A DNA stretch of 64,000 nt from Gibbula magus. Taxonomy: Eukaryota > Mollusca > Gastropoda > Trochida > Trochidae. Shown here piece by piece: positions 48,060 to 59,187 of this stretch. Each line of letters starts with the position of its first letter. Positions within the stretch are counted from its first letter, which is position 1. The translations under genes and the position numbers were made by a program. The notes under the pieces were generated by a model. That model was not told the DNA's origin. It searched no databases and saw only the letters and a program-made list of their open reading frames with translations. The stretch spans positions 9,641,021-9,705,020 of the forward strand of contig OW388303.1 in assembly GCA_936450465.1 (NCBI GenBank), in the 5' to 3' direction.

Positions 48060-51000
48060 AATTGTTAATCATAAACTCTAGCTTTACATGAGCAATGAAC
48101 AAAAAGTGTCCTGTCAGATTTTATGAAACCCCTGTAGAGAGGAGTTGAATTTCAATCTCTGTCCATCTTGTATTATGCTCAGAAATAGTAAACATATCAA
48201 AAGATTTAAGGTCCCTTTCAGGTGAGATTTTATTTTTATTTTTTTATTTAAGTTTTTTTAGATTGAAAGTTTAATGCTTGTAGGGCATAATCAACATATT
48301 TACTGTTCAAGTCTTTGAAGGGCATTTCCTGTTCTTATATTTACTTTTGAGTATTTTGTAGATAAACACACTTTTAATGGTAAACATACACTTTAAGATG
48401 TTTTACACTTCACTACTCAAGTCATATTTAGTAATACTCAACAAACGCACAGTGTTAGTTTTTATTTTTATTTTATTTCTGTTTTTACATATTAAAAAAG
48501 AATCTCTTCACAAAGTTTAAATATTTTGAAATACTTGGTATATTTGTTATTTTGAATGTTAATTGTTGTTAAATTTGTAACCTTTAGTATGATGTGAATG
48601 GGAAACTTTGTATCTTTTTAAAAAATGGACCTAGCAATCAAAGCACAATTTGTACCATTCTTAAGGTAATATTATATATATTTTAATGCAAGTATGGGTT
48701 ATGTAAGATGTGGATGTACTTTTCAAACAAGCATTTACTGATCACTTGTTCATCAAACTACGCAATAAACAAGAAACATGAAAAGGTGTGAATGATTTTG
48801 GTTGTGATCGATTATGAAATATGTGATGTACATTATGGAGCACTTTTACTGGTCTATATAATTAATTAATTAAATCAGGTTTAATTATACTCTACGAAAA
48901 TAGCTAAAGACACCGCAGGCTCACTTTGATAATGTAAAATAAAAAAGGTATTCTTGTCATATAATTTTAGAATGACTTAAAATTAAATCATATTAAATAT
49001 TGTATTATTTGAATTTACAAGAACAGTATTTAGCACATTTGCGAAAACTTTGCATAATAGTCTTTTAAGAACGAAAAGGTTAATTGATACACATAACTTA
49101 AATGCTTTTAGTATTTCATGACTATGTGTTCATTTAACAATTTAAAATTTTCAGTGAAAAGCAATGGTGCTACCATTTTTATGCTTGAATATATTTTATA
49201 AATTTAAATATTTTTATCACACCCATGCCTTACCTATATTCTTGTTGTTTTATGTTAATGTCTTAGTTATTAATTTGCTGTATTTCAACATTTTAATGTG
49301 ATTGAGAACGAAAATATTTTCGTCATCATTAGAGGTAAAACATAACAGAACATATGCAGGTGTTTTCATATTTGTGGTGTGTTCCAAATTAAGAGAAAAG
49401 AGAACTGCTTGTTGTCAACCAAGAGGGACTAGTGGCCTCTGCATTCCGCGGTTGCAGAATAAGTTGTAGAAATACGTAGCCTTGTGATGCAGAGAAAGTA
49501 CTTGTCCTCGGAAAACACACTTTCATGTGGAATACCTGGAGAATTTAATTAATAAAAAAATAAATTAAAACGGACTTACGAATGAAAAGAAAAAATTAAG
49601 TTAAATTTATGAGTGGTTAACAATCTGGTATCTAATTTGTTTTGGACATTCTAAAATCATTAGTGTGTATATAAGTACATAATGGATCAAGGAAAATCCC
49701 TCAGTACATATCAGATCTTTTTGTTAAATTTCCATAACTTTTCCATGACTTTCATCAACCATCTCAATATTTTATAGCAAAATATATAACGAAAATAACA
49801 AAAATCCTTCTTTTGGCATATTTCACAACTGACACTAATAAGGCCAATGCTGGCCAATGCTGTAAGTTAAAAGATAATAAGCAAATTTTGTTTTTTCTCC
49901 TTTTAAAGTAGTTAACATTTCACAAAATCAAACAAAATCTTCGTTTGACATATCACAAAATGGTCGATGATGTTGGTTTAAAGATTCATCTGATTGCTCT
50001 GAATCTCTTCACATCCCTTCGAACTTCATTTCCTCAAAAATACCTTTGTGGTACTGTTCCCTTAGCACATCAGTCATACACGGAGGTGCTGATCTTTTTA
50101 AGTATCTATGTATATTTTAAATAAATCCAGTAAGTACTATGTATAGAAGATAATATAACACCACGCCACAACTAACCTCAGTAAAACTTTGTTGTACTGA
50201 AATGTAATATATCTTGTATCATATAATATATACTATAAATATACAATGCTTCTTCAATCATACAGGTTGTATTCTGTTGCTGATTTTGATCATTTGTGAG
50301 ATATTTTTATTTCAACAACAGTTATTTTACCTTTAGAAATTTACTGATAATGATATAAAGAGCAAACGTATAGTCTGTGTAATTACTGATAATGAGTGTG
50401 TCACATGTGTTAAGGCTTTTAGTGGTTTTCTCTTGGTTTCTCATCTTCCAATTGCCCAAAATTTCCTCAAAACATCATAACTTTTTCTAAATATGGTGTT
50501 TTCTTGATTATTGACAGATTAATTAAAAAAGAATAGGTTTTTGTTTTTTCTAAATTGAAAATATTTAAAGACATTTTTAATTTGATAACTACTTTTGACA
50601 TTAGAAATACATGCCATTTAGTGATTGTGAACAAATAAGATATTGTTAATTTTGGGATAACACAACATTCAATGGTACAAGTTTGTATTATTGAATGTAG
50701 TGTTATCTCAAATGTAACAATGTTATCCTATTGACATGTAAATCAATTAGATTACAATATCAAAAGTACTTATCAGATTAAAATTTTGAAATATTTTCAA
50801 TTTAAAAAAAACCCCAAACATTTGGAACATTGTTTCTTTTATAAATCTGCCAGTTCTTGATTTGAAAAAAAAGGAATTTATTATTCTGATTGCTTGGTAC
50901 CTTAGGGCTTTGTGGAAATGAGAATCAAAATAAGAAACTTGTGGCTACTGCAACACGATTTATACCGACTACAGGTCAATGTTTGCAGAACACAAGGTTA

Positions 51001-51360
51001 TGATTGCTTTTATGATGTGAAATATCATTGTTGCTCTTTTCACTATTTTATATTTATTTACCCAATTTACCCCTATGGTGATTAAACATTTAACATTCAC
51101 TCATTGTTTGTTATATTCATAAAAATGGCAATGAAACATTTCTAGATCATTTTATCCCTTTATATGGTTCCTGGTTGAACCTCCCTGGCTAGGTCAACGT
51201 ACAGACCGACAGAAGCAATAAATATTGAAAGGAGCATGGCACTGTGATGACGTATAAACTTTTTACAGAGAATCTATGGACTTATGACATGGCAAGATGT
51301 TAGGCCATATGTACGTCTGTATATTTTCACATTTACGATTTCTTGAAATCTTTTGTAATT
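48060..51360. other. AT-rich intergenic DNA, no gene seen
   Basis: The sequence is strongly AT-rich with runs of T and A and no open frame of note. A possible NT5C2 polyadenylation signal AATAAA is at 48764-48769. A 15-base AT palindrome (ATAATTAATTAATTA, 48859-48873) is present but low in complexity. Confidence 0.4.
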
Positions 51361-51369
51361 TGGTGAAAT

Positions 51370-51980
51370 GGACCACAAGTCAAATCTGCCGAAACGTTTT
51401 ACAAGTCTTGCCCAAAGTTTTCGCTCAAGTCACATTTCCCGAGAAAGTTGATTGCAGAAATTGCAGATGTGTGTAGAACTAGTTTGAGTGAAATAGAAAG
51501 CTGAAATGTTATTATCCTATTATGTAGGCCAATGGGGAATACAAATTGTGTATTTGATGAACATTTGGTGCTTAAAAGGAGTGACAGATCACATATCAAT
51601 GATCCTTTTTCTCCAAAAATAAAGCTCTTGAAAGATGAAATCTTGTGTAGCGTGACAAATGGGTGTAATACATCACATGTTTTACTGACCAAACTTAACT
51701 ATTCGACCTATAAAATCCAATCACTGTTTTCCTCTTTAAATCTGTGGTCAATAGAAAGATAAAATCTTGTCCTAGTGAAATCAAGGCCACTGGGCAGATA
51801 ATGATAAATATTAACACCCCACTTCGTGTTTCCGAATCTATAGGAAGGAGAAATAGAAATAGTTCACATGGTTTGCTAGTGACTGTCAGTTCAGATCCAG
51901 AATTACTCCCGAGATCTTATAAGGGTCTTTACAGCCAACAAATAGATGTACCAAGAAGAACCTATTTAAATTTCTGTTAG
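51370..51980 (+). pseudogene. unidentified coding-like remnant
   Basis: Successive open patches in shifting frames read SNLPKRFTSLAQSFRSSH, then FPRKLIAEIADVCRTSLSEI, then MGNTNCVFDEHLVLKRSDRS and, after a stop near 51760, TGQIMININTPLRVSESIG and SSHGLLVTVSSDPELLP. The amino-acid mix looks more like protein than the surrounding AT-rich DNA does, and two frame changes and two stops would be needed to join it. I do not recognise a family. It could be the remnant of a mobile element or a chance effect. Confidence 0.22.
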
Positions 51981-53149
51981 GTTTTCCTTTTCTGATCGTA
52001 AGTTAAGATCATATTCCTTAAAATCTCTTTGATTTGTTATACCCCCGCTACGTTGTTAACATTTATTTATATTAGTCCGCATAGCCGTCTTTCGTCTGAC
52101 GTATCTTACACACAGTCGCCTGCAGCAGAGTTTCAGAGATACACGTATGTATACATACATGTATATCGAAATGAATTTGAACCAAAAAGACCCGTTAAAA
52201 ATTCAACTGACTCAATTGGAAATACCAGTAAAATCACAATTATTTGTCCCCTTTCCGGCAAATAGAAGTCCCCACACGGTTTTAGTAAATTTCACAGGCA
52301 GAAATTATGTTGTCCAGAGTCATCTTTTTTTGTCCTTATGATTTTAAATAAAATATTAACACATTTTTTTCTTCTTCAGCAAAACGAAGGTATGATATAC
52401 ATAGTTCTAAGATTTATAATTTACAATGGTGAATGCTTCATTCATATCTTGATAGTTTGTTTTATCTAACAGATTTTCTATTCTGAGTTATGTTTAATTC
52501 TTTCAACGCAATAAGTAGAAACAAATACGCCTTTGATGACAAGACTTCCATAGTTCCATTCGAGATTTAAGTCTAGTCCACATTTAATATAGACTATGTT
52601 TGCTACATGATATTCATAATGTCCGTGTTTCCCAAGATGAAATGAACACCGTCATACGTTTCGTTTGTCACCAATATATACATGATAATGGTTGGACAAG
52701 TTAGTAACAAAACGTTATTTATTGTCAATTTGTTTTACAAACGTTCTTTTAAATTTTGTGGTATGTTTATTTCATATATCTTGAAGATAGAGATAAAGTA
52801 CAAATGGCCCGAAACTGTTGGTTACTCGCTAAGAAGTTTTAATGTACAAACAGGTTAAATGTCAAGCATAACAAGGACCAGGCAACTAGTGATAACACAG
52901 ATTATCAACCTACCAGCCATATAAGGTGATACTTGAAACGACCTTTCTAAACCGTATCATCCGGTACGAGGGACTTACAACCTTGTAATTCCCTCCAGGA
53001 GGGTTTACACAGACAATTGTAAACACTGTTAGAAGGAATTATAATGATTGTAAACCCTGATATATCTGTTAAGATGACGGCTTGAAAGTAAATGTCTGAA
53101 GAAACTAACTTAGACTAATTTTGAAAAATTTCATAAATTTACGACAGAA
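51981..53149. other. intergenic DNA, no gene seen
   Basis: A 5' hairpin stub TATACCCCCGCTACGTTGTT at 52038 is a fragment of the Helentron-like family. Short frames at 52029-52341 carry no recognisable content. Confidence 0.35.
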
Positions 53150-53255
53150 TATGTACAGCAAATGTTTTGCAGAAAGTGCGTCTCGAACCCGTATCCACCA
53201 TCACTTGTAGTTAATGAGTCAACGCCTCAGACTACTGCGCTAAGGGGACAGACGA
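53150..53255 (-). mobile_element. tRNA-like SINE head, family C
   Basis: The minus strand reads CCCCTTAGCGCAGTAGTCTG (A-box) and ACGGGTTCGAGACGC (B-box-like), with a spacing that resembles a tRNA. The ends do not pair as an acceptor stem (TCTGTCCCC against GCACTTTCT), so a functional tRNA gene is unlikely. Confidence 0.5.
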
Positions 53256-53385
53256 GAAACAAGGATACAAAAGAAACTCATATATAGCGCGGCTGTTAAC
53301 ATGCTGACATCACCGAGTGATCCTCAATATAACGCGATAACAAGTAAAAACCCTGTTTTACACTTTAAAACGGTTGATAATACAG

Positions 53386-53523
53386 ATAACCCATTCTACC
53401 TCGGATATGGTAAGGTTGTAGACCCTGATAGTCAGGAAAAACCCTCGGATGCTTCGCATCCTCGGGTTTTTCCTTCCTATCAGGGTCTACAACCTTACCA
53501 TATCCTCGGTATCACGGGTTATC
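53386..53523. repeat. 138-bp near-perfect palindrome
   Basis: Arms 53386-53453 and 53457-53523 pair through GATATGGTAAGGTTGTAGAC, CCTGATAG and AAAAACCCTCGGATGC, with centre GGATGC-TTC-GCATCC. The outermost GATAACCC and GGGTTATC also pair. A few mismatches lie near the outer end. Confidence 0.88.
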
Positions 53524-54277
53524 CTTATAGAAATCATTGAGAGAATCCTTGTACTCCTGGATGTATTCTCACAATTAAAATCATAGCTTTATACATTGAT
53601 AACTGTGAAACAGTTAGGGACACATTTGGGTATCGGGGATGTGCATCTTCCCACGGCATGGGGAAAACGTATCGAAATAAAATCTACCGGAGAGAGAAGA
53701 TTTGGAAATATTTTCGTTACGCCCGTGACGTTGTGAAGATGGGGGAAGTGCAGACTATTTCATTTCTCTTTTAAGAACTTAGTACATACATTTTACGTTT
53801 ATTGGACTCCAAACACAACCATAAACCTTACCGATACTTAACAATGAAAATAAAACATGTCTCAAGATAATTTCTCTTTGTTTATAGCCATAATATTGGT
53901 AATAATAGTAAGCAATCATCATTAGGAGCGAAAACGCAAATATCAATTAACGAATAAAACAATAACAAATATTTGCCAATAACTACTGTAGATATTGAAG
54001 TTTACATGATAAATAACAGGTGACATATTTCACTTTATGTGACTCCTCAACAAACACAGGAATAAGTCTACAGTAAGTACGTTTATGCTTTGAGCAATAT
54101 CTTAACATCACGCATAAAACTAATGACACATTTCGGTTCACATAAAATAGCATTCCTTTCACAAAGTGTTAATATAAGAGAAGTATATGGTGGACTTTAA
54201 CGACTTAATCACGAGGTATGTTTTTGGATAAATACCATACGCAAGAACCCACAATATACATTTCAGCTGACACGACG
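53524..54277. other. upstream region of the carboxylesterase-like gene
   Basis: This is AT-rich sequence with no open frame of note. ATATACATTTCAG ending at 54266 is a good acceptor, so an upstream non-coding exon may join at 54267, 11 bp before the start codon. I cannot identify a promoter. Confidence 0.3.
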
Positions 54278-54435
54278 ATGTTGGTGCTGTTCATGCTGAC
54301 GGCGTGTGTACACGTAGGTGTGGTGGAGGGCGCCGCCTCGGTACAGATCGGTCCCGTCACCTTTAATGGATTTGCGCGAACCTTTCCCTTCGACTCTAAT
54401 GTTTACTACGGCATCAAATATGCTGATGCTGCAAG
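54278..54435 (+). CDS. carboxylesterase-like coding exon 1
   Basis: It encodes the signal peptide (hydrophobic core LVLFMLTACVHVGVV, likely cleavage near EGAA) and the first strands, NVYYGIKYADAAR. It ends two bases into an Arg codon. The donor is AAG|GTAAG. Confidence 0.55.
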
Positions 54436-57009
54436 GTAAGTTTGTTTCATGATAATTAGTCTCACCAAATTTACTGCGTTTTTGAATATTCCAATGCTCC
54501 AAGATAATTGTGTCCTACTCCTTGACTTTGCCGTTTTCTATGGTATTAAATAGACATAAGCACCAATGTTGAGTTAACTTAGGCGTATGGAATCACTATT
54601 GACATTGGTTATGCCGATTTCCTTGGTATATCAAAATAGGGGTATGCACCAAACTTGATTAAGTTGTCCATGGCGTATACGGAAACATCCACCGAACGTC
54701 GAATCTACCGTTTTTCATGGCATCAAAGTAGGGGTTTGCACCAAGCTTGGCTTAGTTGTCCATAGCTTGTAGGGCAACATTTAATATAGAGGGGCACTGT
54801 GGTACATTTGTTTTTATGTCAAAAATAGAAGCACGTACAGAGCCTTCTATTCTACCACTATTTTGTGTCAAATACAATATAAAAGAGGAAACAAACGGGG
54901 TTCTATTCCATAACAGCGAGCGCTTATTATCGCTCATTGAGCGCCCATTCCTCCTGAACAACACGGTGCGATTCCTCGAGGTTTGCTCGCTTTAATTTGC
55001 TACGTAGCGTTACATTGAGCAATCGCGTTCAAGAGAGGTTTTGATGTAGCGCTCAATGAGCGATTATAAGCGCTCGCTGTTATGGAACAGAGCCCTGGTT
55101 ATACATTCTATGCAACAACGACGATGTTTTCTTACTGAACGTGGACGATACACCACCACTAAACACGTGAAAGACGATGATGACGTCGCTGCAATTACAC
55201 ATACCATAACGCACATTGTCATGAACTTATCGTATGAGTGTATGTTTTGACTGGCACTTGAGTACATTCCGCAACTGCAGATGATGTTGTGCTTATATCC
55301 CGAAGATTAGATAACTAATTCTATACCTCTATGATGACATTTGACCCACTAATGGCAGTTCATTGATGAATGCAAATTGTTGATTCGGACTCAAAAGTCT
55401 TGAAAATGTGCTTTATGGAGCCTGAAGGTTACATGCAAAAGACATCATGTCCTGACCGTTATGGCCATATTCCGTATATATACGCGCACATTATTGCATA
55501 TTAAAAGTGGCTGGAGCACGTTTTTTAAAATTCCTATAAAGAAATCTCACGAAATGAAAAAGAAATGTTACCAATTGCAAAACAATCCTCCTCGATTAAT
55601 AAATAGTTCTATTACGTTCTAAAACGAATGTTCATGTTTCCCATCCTCAAGTTATTAAAATGTTTTCACGTTAAAAATACCAGTTTTCGTTTTCGTGGCA
55701 CCTTTTCGAGAAGTACGGATGATCGTATCGTGGCATGTGTTGTTTAAACTATCTAAAGTAATTATATGCATTAACCTTTATTATGGTAAATTTGAACGTG
55801 TAAATATGCAAAGAACGTGTAAGAATGCATTTAAGTGGCACCGTCACAGCTTAAAATGAGAATGAATGCGCATTGATGTATTTCTTTCTGTTTGTATTAC
55901 CTTGTTCAAGAAAAACTCAGTGTGATTCTTTTCTATGTAAAGTTTTGATCTTTTATGAAAACGGCATTAAATGGTTAACCTGTTGTAAGTGAAAAAAAAA
56001 TTAAAGTTAGCACTTTATACACTCATTTAGTGTCATTTGAAGATAAACACGAACACAGTAATATACGTTTCATAACAATGAGTTATTATAATTCCATAAT
56101 TGCATTTCCCTCATGTGTTTAATTATTTTCGCAGAGAATACTATATGCGAACACGCAAGGACATTTCGAGTAAAACGATATAAATCTTGTAAGAGACGGG
56201 TGCTCTAAACATGGACATTGGAGGCCGGTGTTGTTGATTCTTTTCAGTCAACGGAGTTAATCAGATCAGTTTGGCGTTTTCTGGATGCTACTGTTTCTTC
56301 CAGTGAAAATAAAGGTTTGATTTAAAGCAGACGGCACAACTTTTATGGAAAAAATATTCTTGCAATCTACTCTACAATAGAGCTTGGTTTTCGGGAGACA
56401 AATATTCACTCAAATTTAATTTTCAGGATACATATTGTGGAATCTAGTAGAAATCCATTCATTGTATACAGGAGAATGTAAAGCTGATTGCAAACTTAGA
56501 CTCTACATCCTGGGTATTAAGTGCAAACATTATAATAAGCTGTTTTATTCCAGTGACCGCAAAGCTGACATAATTATTTTTAAACCCAGGGCCCCGTTCC
56601 ATAACAGCGAGCGCTTATAATCGCTCATTGATTGCTCAATGTAGCGCTCAAGTAGCGCTCATTCTCTCTTGAACAACACAGTGCAAATTCCTCGAAGTTT
56701 GCTCGCCTTGCTACGTAGCGCTACATTGAGCAATCGCTATCAAGAGAGGTTTCAAAGAAATCGCTCATTGAGCGATTACTTTGATACCTCTCTGGAACAC
56801 AGCCCAGGTGAAATCTACGCTTGTCTATTAGGAAACGTATTGTTTGAGTCAGCTATAAAGGATTAGGCAAATATTTGTTCGACAGATGGAGCAACCCTGT
56901 TCCCGTAGACCCTACAACATTCAACAGTCCATATGTTGCTTCTGTGAACGACAAACCCATGTGTATGCAGAAGTGCGTCTCTCTCCCGCTCATTTCCTGT
57001 GTGTCAGCG
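54278..57009 (+). CDS. carboxylesterase-like secreted protein, first two coding exons, 3' partial
   Basis: Coding exon 1 (54278-54435) starts with a signal peptide, MLVLFMLTACVHVGVVEGAA, then SVQIGPVTFNGFARTFPFDS and NVYYGIKYADAAR. Coding exon 2 (56886-57009) continues WSNPVPVDPTTFNSPYVASV and NDKPMCMQKCVSLPLISCVS. The order G.V.G-like strand, FYGI.YA, then W..P, then a Cys before a Gln is the N-terminal pattern of type B carboxylesterases (alpha/beta hydrolases). MCMQ would hold the first conserved cysteine. The start was chosen for its signal peptide just after an acceptor. The exon 2 acceptor TTCGACAG was chosen because it alone keeps phase with the donor GCAAG|GTAAGT. The donor GCG|GTAAGT is strong. 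The GESAGA nucleophile part is not in the window. Confidence 0.55.
54898..55095. mobile_element. MITE of the GCGAGCGCTTAT family, copy 1
   Basis: Inverted ends of about 50 bp contain TTCCATAACAGCGAGCGCTT and ATCGCTCATTGAGCGC, mirrored at 55043-55095. The centre has CTACGTAGCG. The element lies in the esterase intron. A related copy is at 56589-56805. Confidence 0.8.
56589..56805. mobile_element. MITE of the GCGAGCGCTTAT family, copy 2
   Basis: GTTCCATAACAGCGAGCGCT and AATCGCTCATTGATTGCTCA on the left match copy 1. The right end is diverged (GAGCGATTACTTTGATACCT, then CTGGAACACAGCCC). Internal TGCTACGTAGCGCTACATTG is shared. It lies about 80 bp before the esterase exon 2 acceptor. Confidence 0.72.
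56886..57009 (+). CDS. carboxylesterase-like coding exon 2
   Basis: One base closes the Arg codon, then 41 codons follow, starting WSNPVPVDPTTFNSPYVA. It contains four cysteines (PMCMQKCVSLPLISC plus the split context). It ends in phase 0 before GTAAGT. Confidence 0.55.
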
Positions 57010-58139
57010 GTAAGTTTGAGCCATTTTAAAAACAATTACAAGCTTCCAATGTCGGAATACATGTAAACCACATGGAAAGTTATCAAATAAAAGCAGAAAA
57101 TCCAGATTGTCTGGAGAACTATTTTTATTGTGAAAATAAGTTTCGGAATATTTACGTACTTACTGAATTGATAAGGGATTAAGCAGATATTCAAAAATGC
57201 CGTGTTTGTTCACAAAAAAAATTGTTACGTAGACAAAATCTTTCTTTCTTATTCTCTCAACTTTTAAATGTCCTTCAAGCACTTATTTCGATAAAACCAT
57301 TTGTTTAAACATTTGATTTATAATGAAAGGACCTGTAGACAGGACACAGCAACAAACGTAAGGACCATGACCTTATATTTATTATTGAAGAATATATATG
57401 TAACATCAATGTTTTATACATATTAGGTTATTGTCGATCTAAATTTATTAAGATTAATCAGCGGGATACATTTTGATAAATATTGATGAGCATATTTCAT
57501 TTCATTCAGGAAGAGTTTACAGGAGACAAGACAAGAGTATCAATATAAAGTTTAAAGCCCCAGTCACACTTACGTTAATTTACGTAGTTTAACCTTGTTC
57601 ATTGAACGTAGCCACAAAACCTCTAACTTGATGGATCTTTGTGCATTTTTCGCAACTACGTTAACGTGTCATTATAACATGGTTCACTACGTGGACCTAG
57701 TTAGGTGTGGTTTATCGTAGGTTCAGCGTAATTATACTTACTTAAGAGTAGTTAGACGTATAGGAACTTACTTTAACAAAACTACCAAAACGTATTATTT
57801 AAATACCTATCTGTTGACTAGACCTACTTTGCCTTACCTCCTATAGGTAATGCTATTTCAACCTTAACACAGACGAACTTGAAGAGTGGAGAAGGGTTGC
57901 GTAAAATCCCTTATCCAAGGGGCGGTAAGTCTAGGTGGTCTCGTGACGTCACTACCTGTTCATATCACTCTCCTATTAGTTGCAGAGCAAGACAGACGTG
58001 TTTGTTTTGTTCTGAGACTGGGTATTTTTAGCGACTTTGTTGCTAACTTGCTAGCTATCTCTTACTATTTTGAGGGATATTTTCAACTGCTATATCTACA
58101 ATTCGTCGTTAGCAGATTGTTTAACAATCTGTTTTAGTA
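57010..58139. other. esterase intron 2 left part, no exon seen
   Basis: I find no continuation of the esterase frame. A repeat-like stretch starts GCCCCAGTCACACTTACGTT (57558) and contains many ACGTA/TACGT motifs up to about 57800, but no matching right end is present. It may be truncated. Confidence 0.35.
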
Positions 58140-58279
58140 GGTGTTGGGGTACAAGGGCCTTGTTGACATGTGCTGGATGTGTGGCTGCCCGAGAGGTGGC
58201 TGCTTGCCTTGCACGTGCAGCTCGTGTCTTTGTGTTTCTCTCACCTGTCTTCATTGACTGCTTCGGTTCGCACGCCTTG

Positions 58280-59110
58280 TAAGGCGTACCCTCCGCCAGT
58301 CACCTTCGACTGTTGGTTGTCTACTCGCTTTGCCATACGCCTCTGACTTGCTTCGCTTGTCATTCGCGTCCGCCAGTCATACGCCTTCGGTCCGTATCAA
58401 CTACCTACGCGTTTCGCCAGTCACTCGCCTAGCTTATCACTACGCGAGCGGACCCTTCGCCAGTCATTCGCTTTTGGCTTGATTCTACTGTACTAGCATC
58501 TACTCGCCAGTGTCTCGCTTACGCCAGTCACTCGCTTCGCTAGTCCATCGCCTAAGGTTGAATCATTGGGGTTCGTTTCGTCTCGCCAGTGATTCGCTTC
58601 GCCAGTGATTCGCTTCGCCAGTCTTTCTCCTTAGGCTCGATTCTACTTGACTCGCATCTACCCGCCAATGTCTCGCTTAGGCTAGTCACTCGCTTCGCCA
58701 GTCTATCGCCTTAGGTCGAATCAACTTGACTCGCTTCGTCTCGCAAGTGACTCGCTATGCTAATCATTCGCTTCGCCAGTCATTCGCCATAGGCTCTCTT
58801 TCTACTTGACTCGCATCGTCTCGCCAGTGTCTATCGCCTTAGGCTCGTCGCTCGCGTTAGGCCCGATTCGATTTGACTTGCATCGTCTCGTCTCTTAATC
58901 AGTGTAAGCTGGTTCGCCAGTCACTTATCTTGACTAACCATTACTTGATATTGGCCTTGTCCTCATCGAGTTCGGAGCCTTGTTTCAACTCTCTCGATTA
59001 ACTATCGGAGGAGTTTGTTGGTTCTTACGCTACACTACGTAAGTGTCTCGCGTTAGTGATTCGACTCGTCTACTGACTCGCCTCTTCTACGCTACGCGTG
59101 CGAGTGTCTC
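58280..59110 (+). repeat. degenerate short tandem repeats (CGCCAGTCATTCGCTT) in DIRS copy 2 leader
   Basis: Dozens of variants of CGCCAGTCATTCGCTT occur, with a strict stretch CGCCAGTGATTCGCTT repeated at 58581-58618. Longer modules (AGGCTCGATTCTACTTGACT, CGCATCTACTCGCCAGTGTC) recur at about 100-150 bp. The array is non-coding in all frames and ends just before the gag-like frame. Confidence 0.75.
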
Positions 59111-59187
59111 GTCCTTCGCCCCACTGCGTAAGTGTCTCAGCTGTCACTACCCTTCGCCTACGTCACGTGTGTTACGCCGGCTCCGCC

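Noticed and set aside
47771..48068. Cys/Val/Gln repeat proteins on both strands
   Set aside because: The 9-bp repeat unit keeps frames open by arithmetic; there is no start context or homology.
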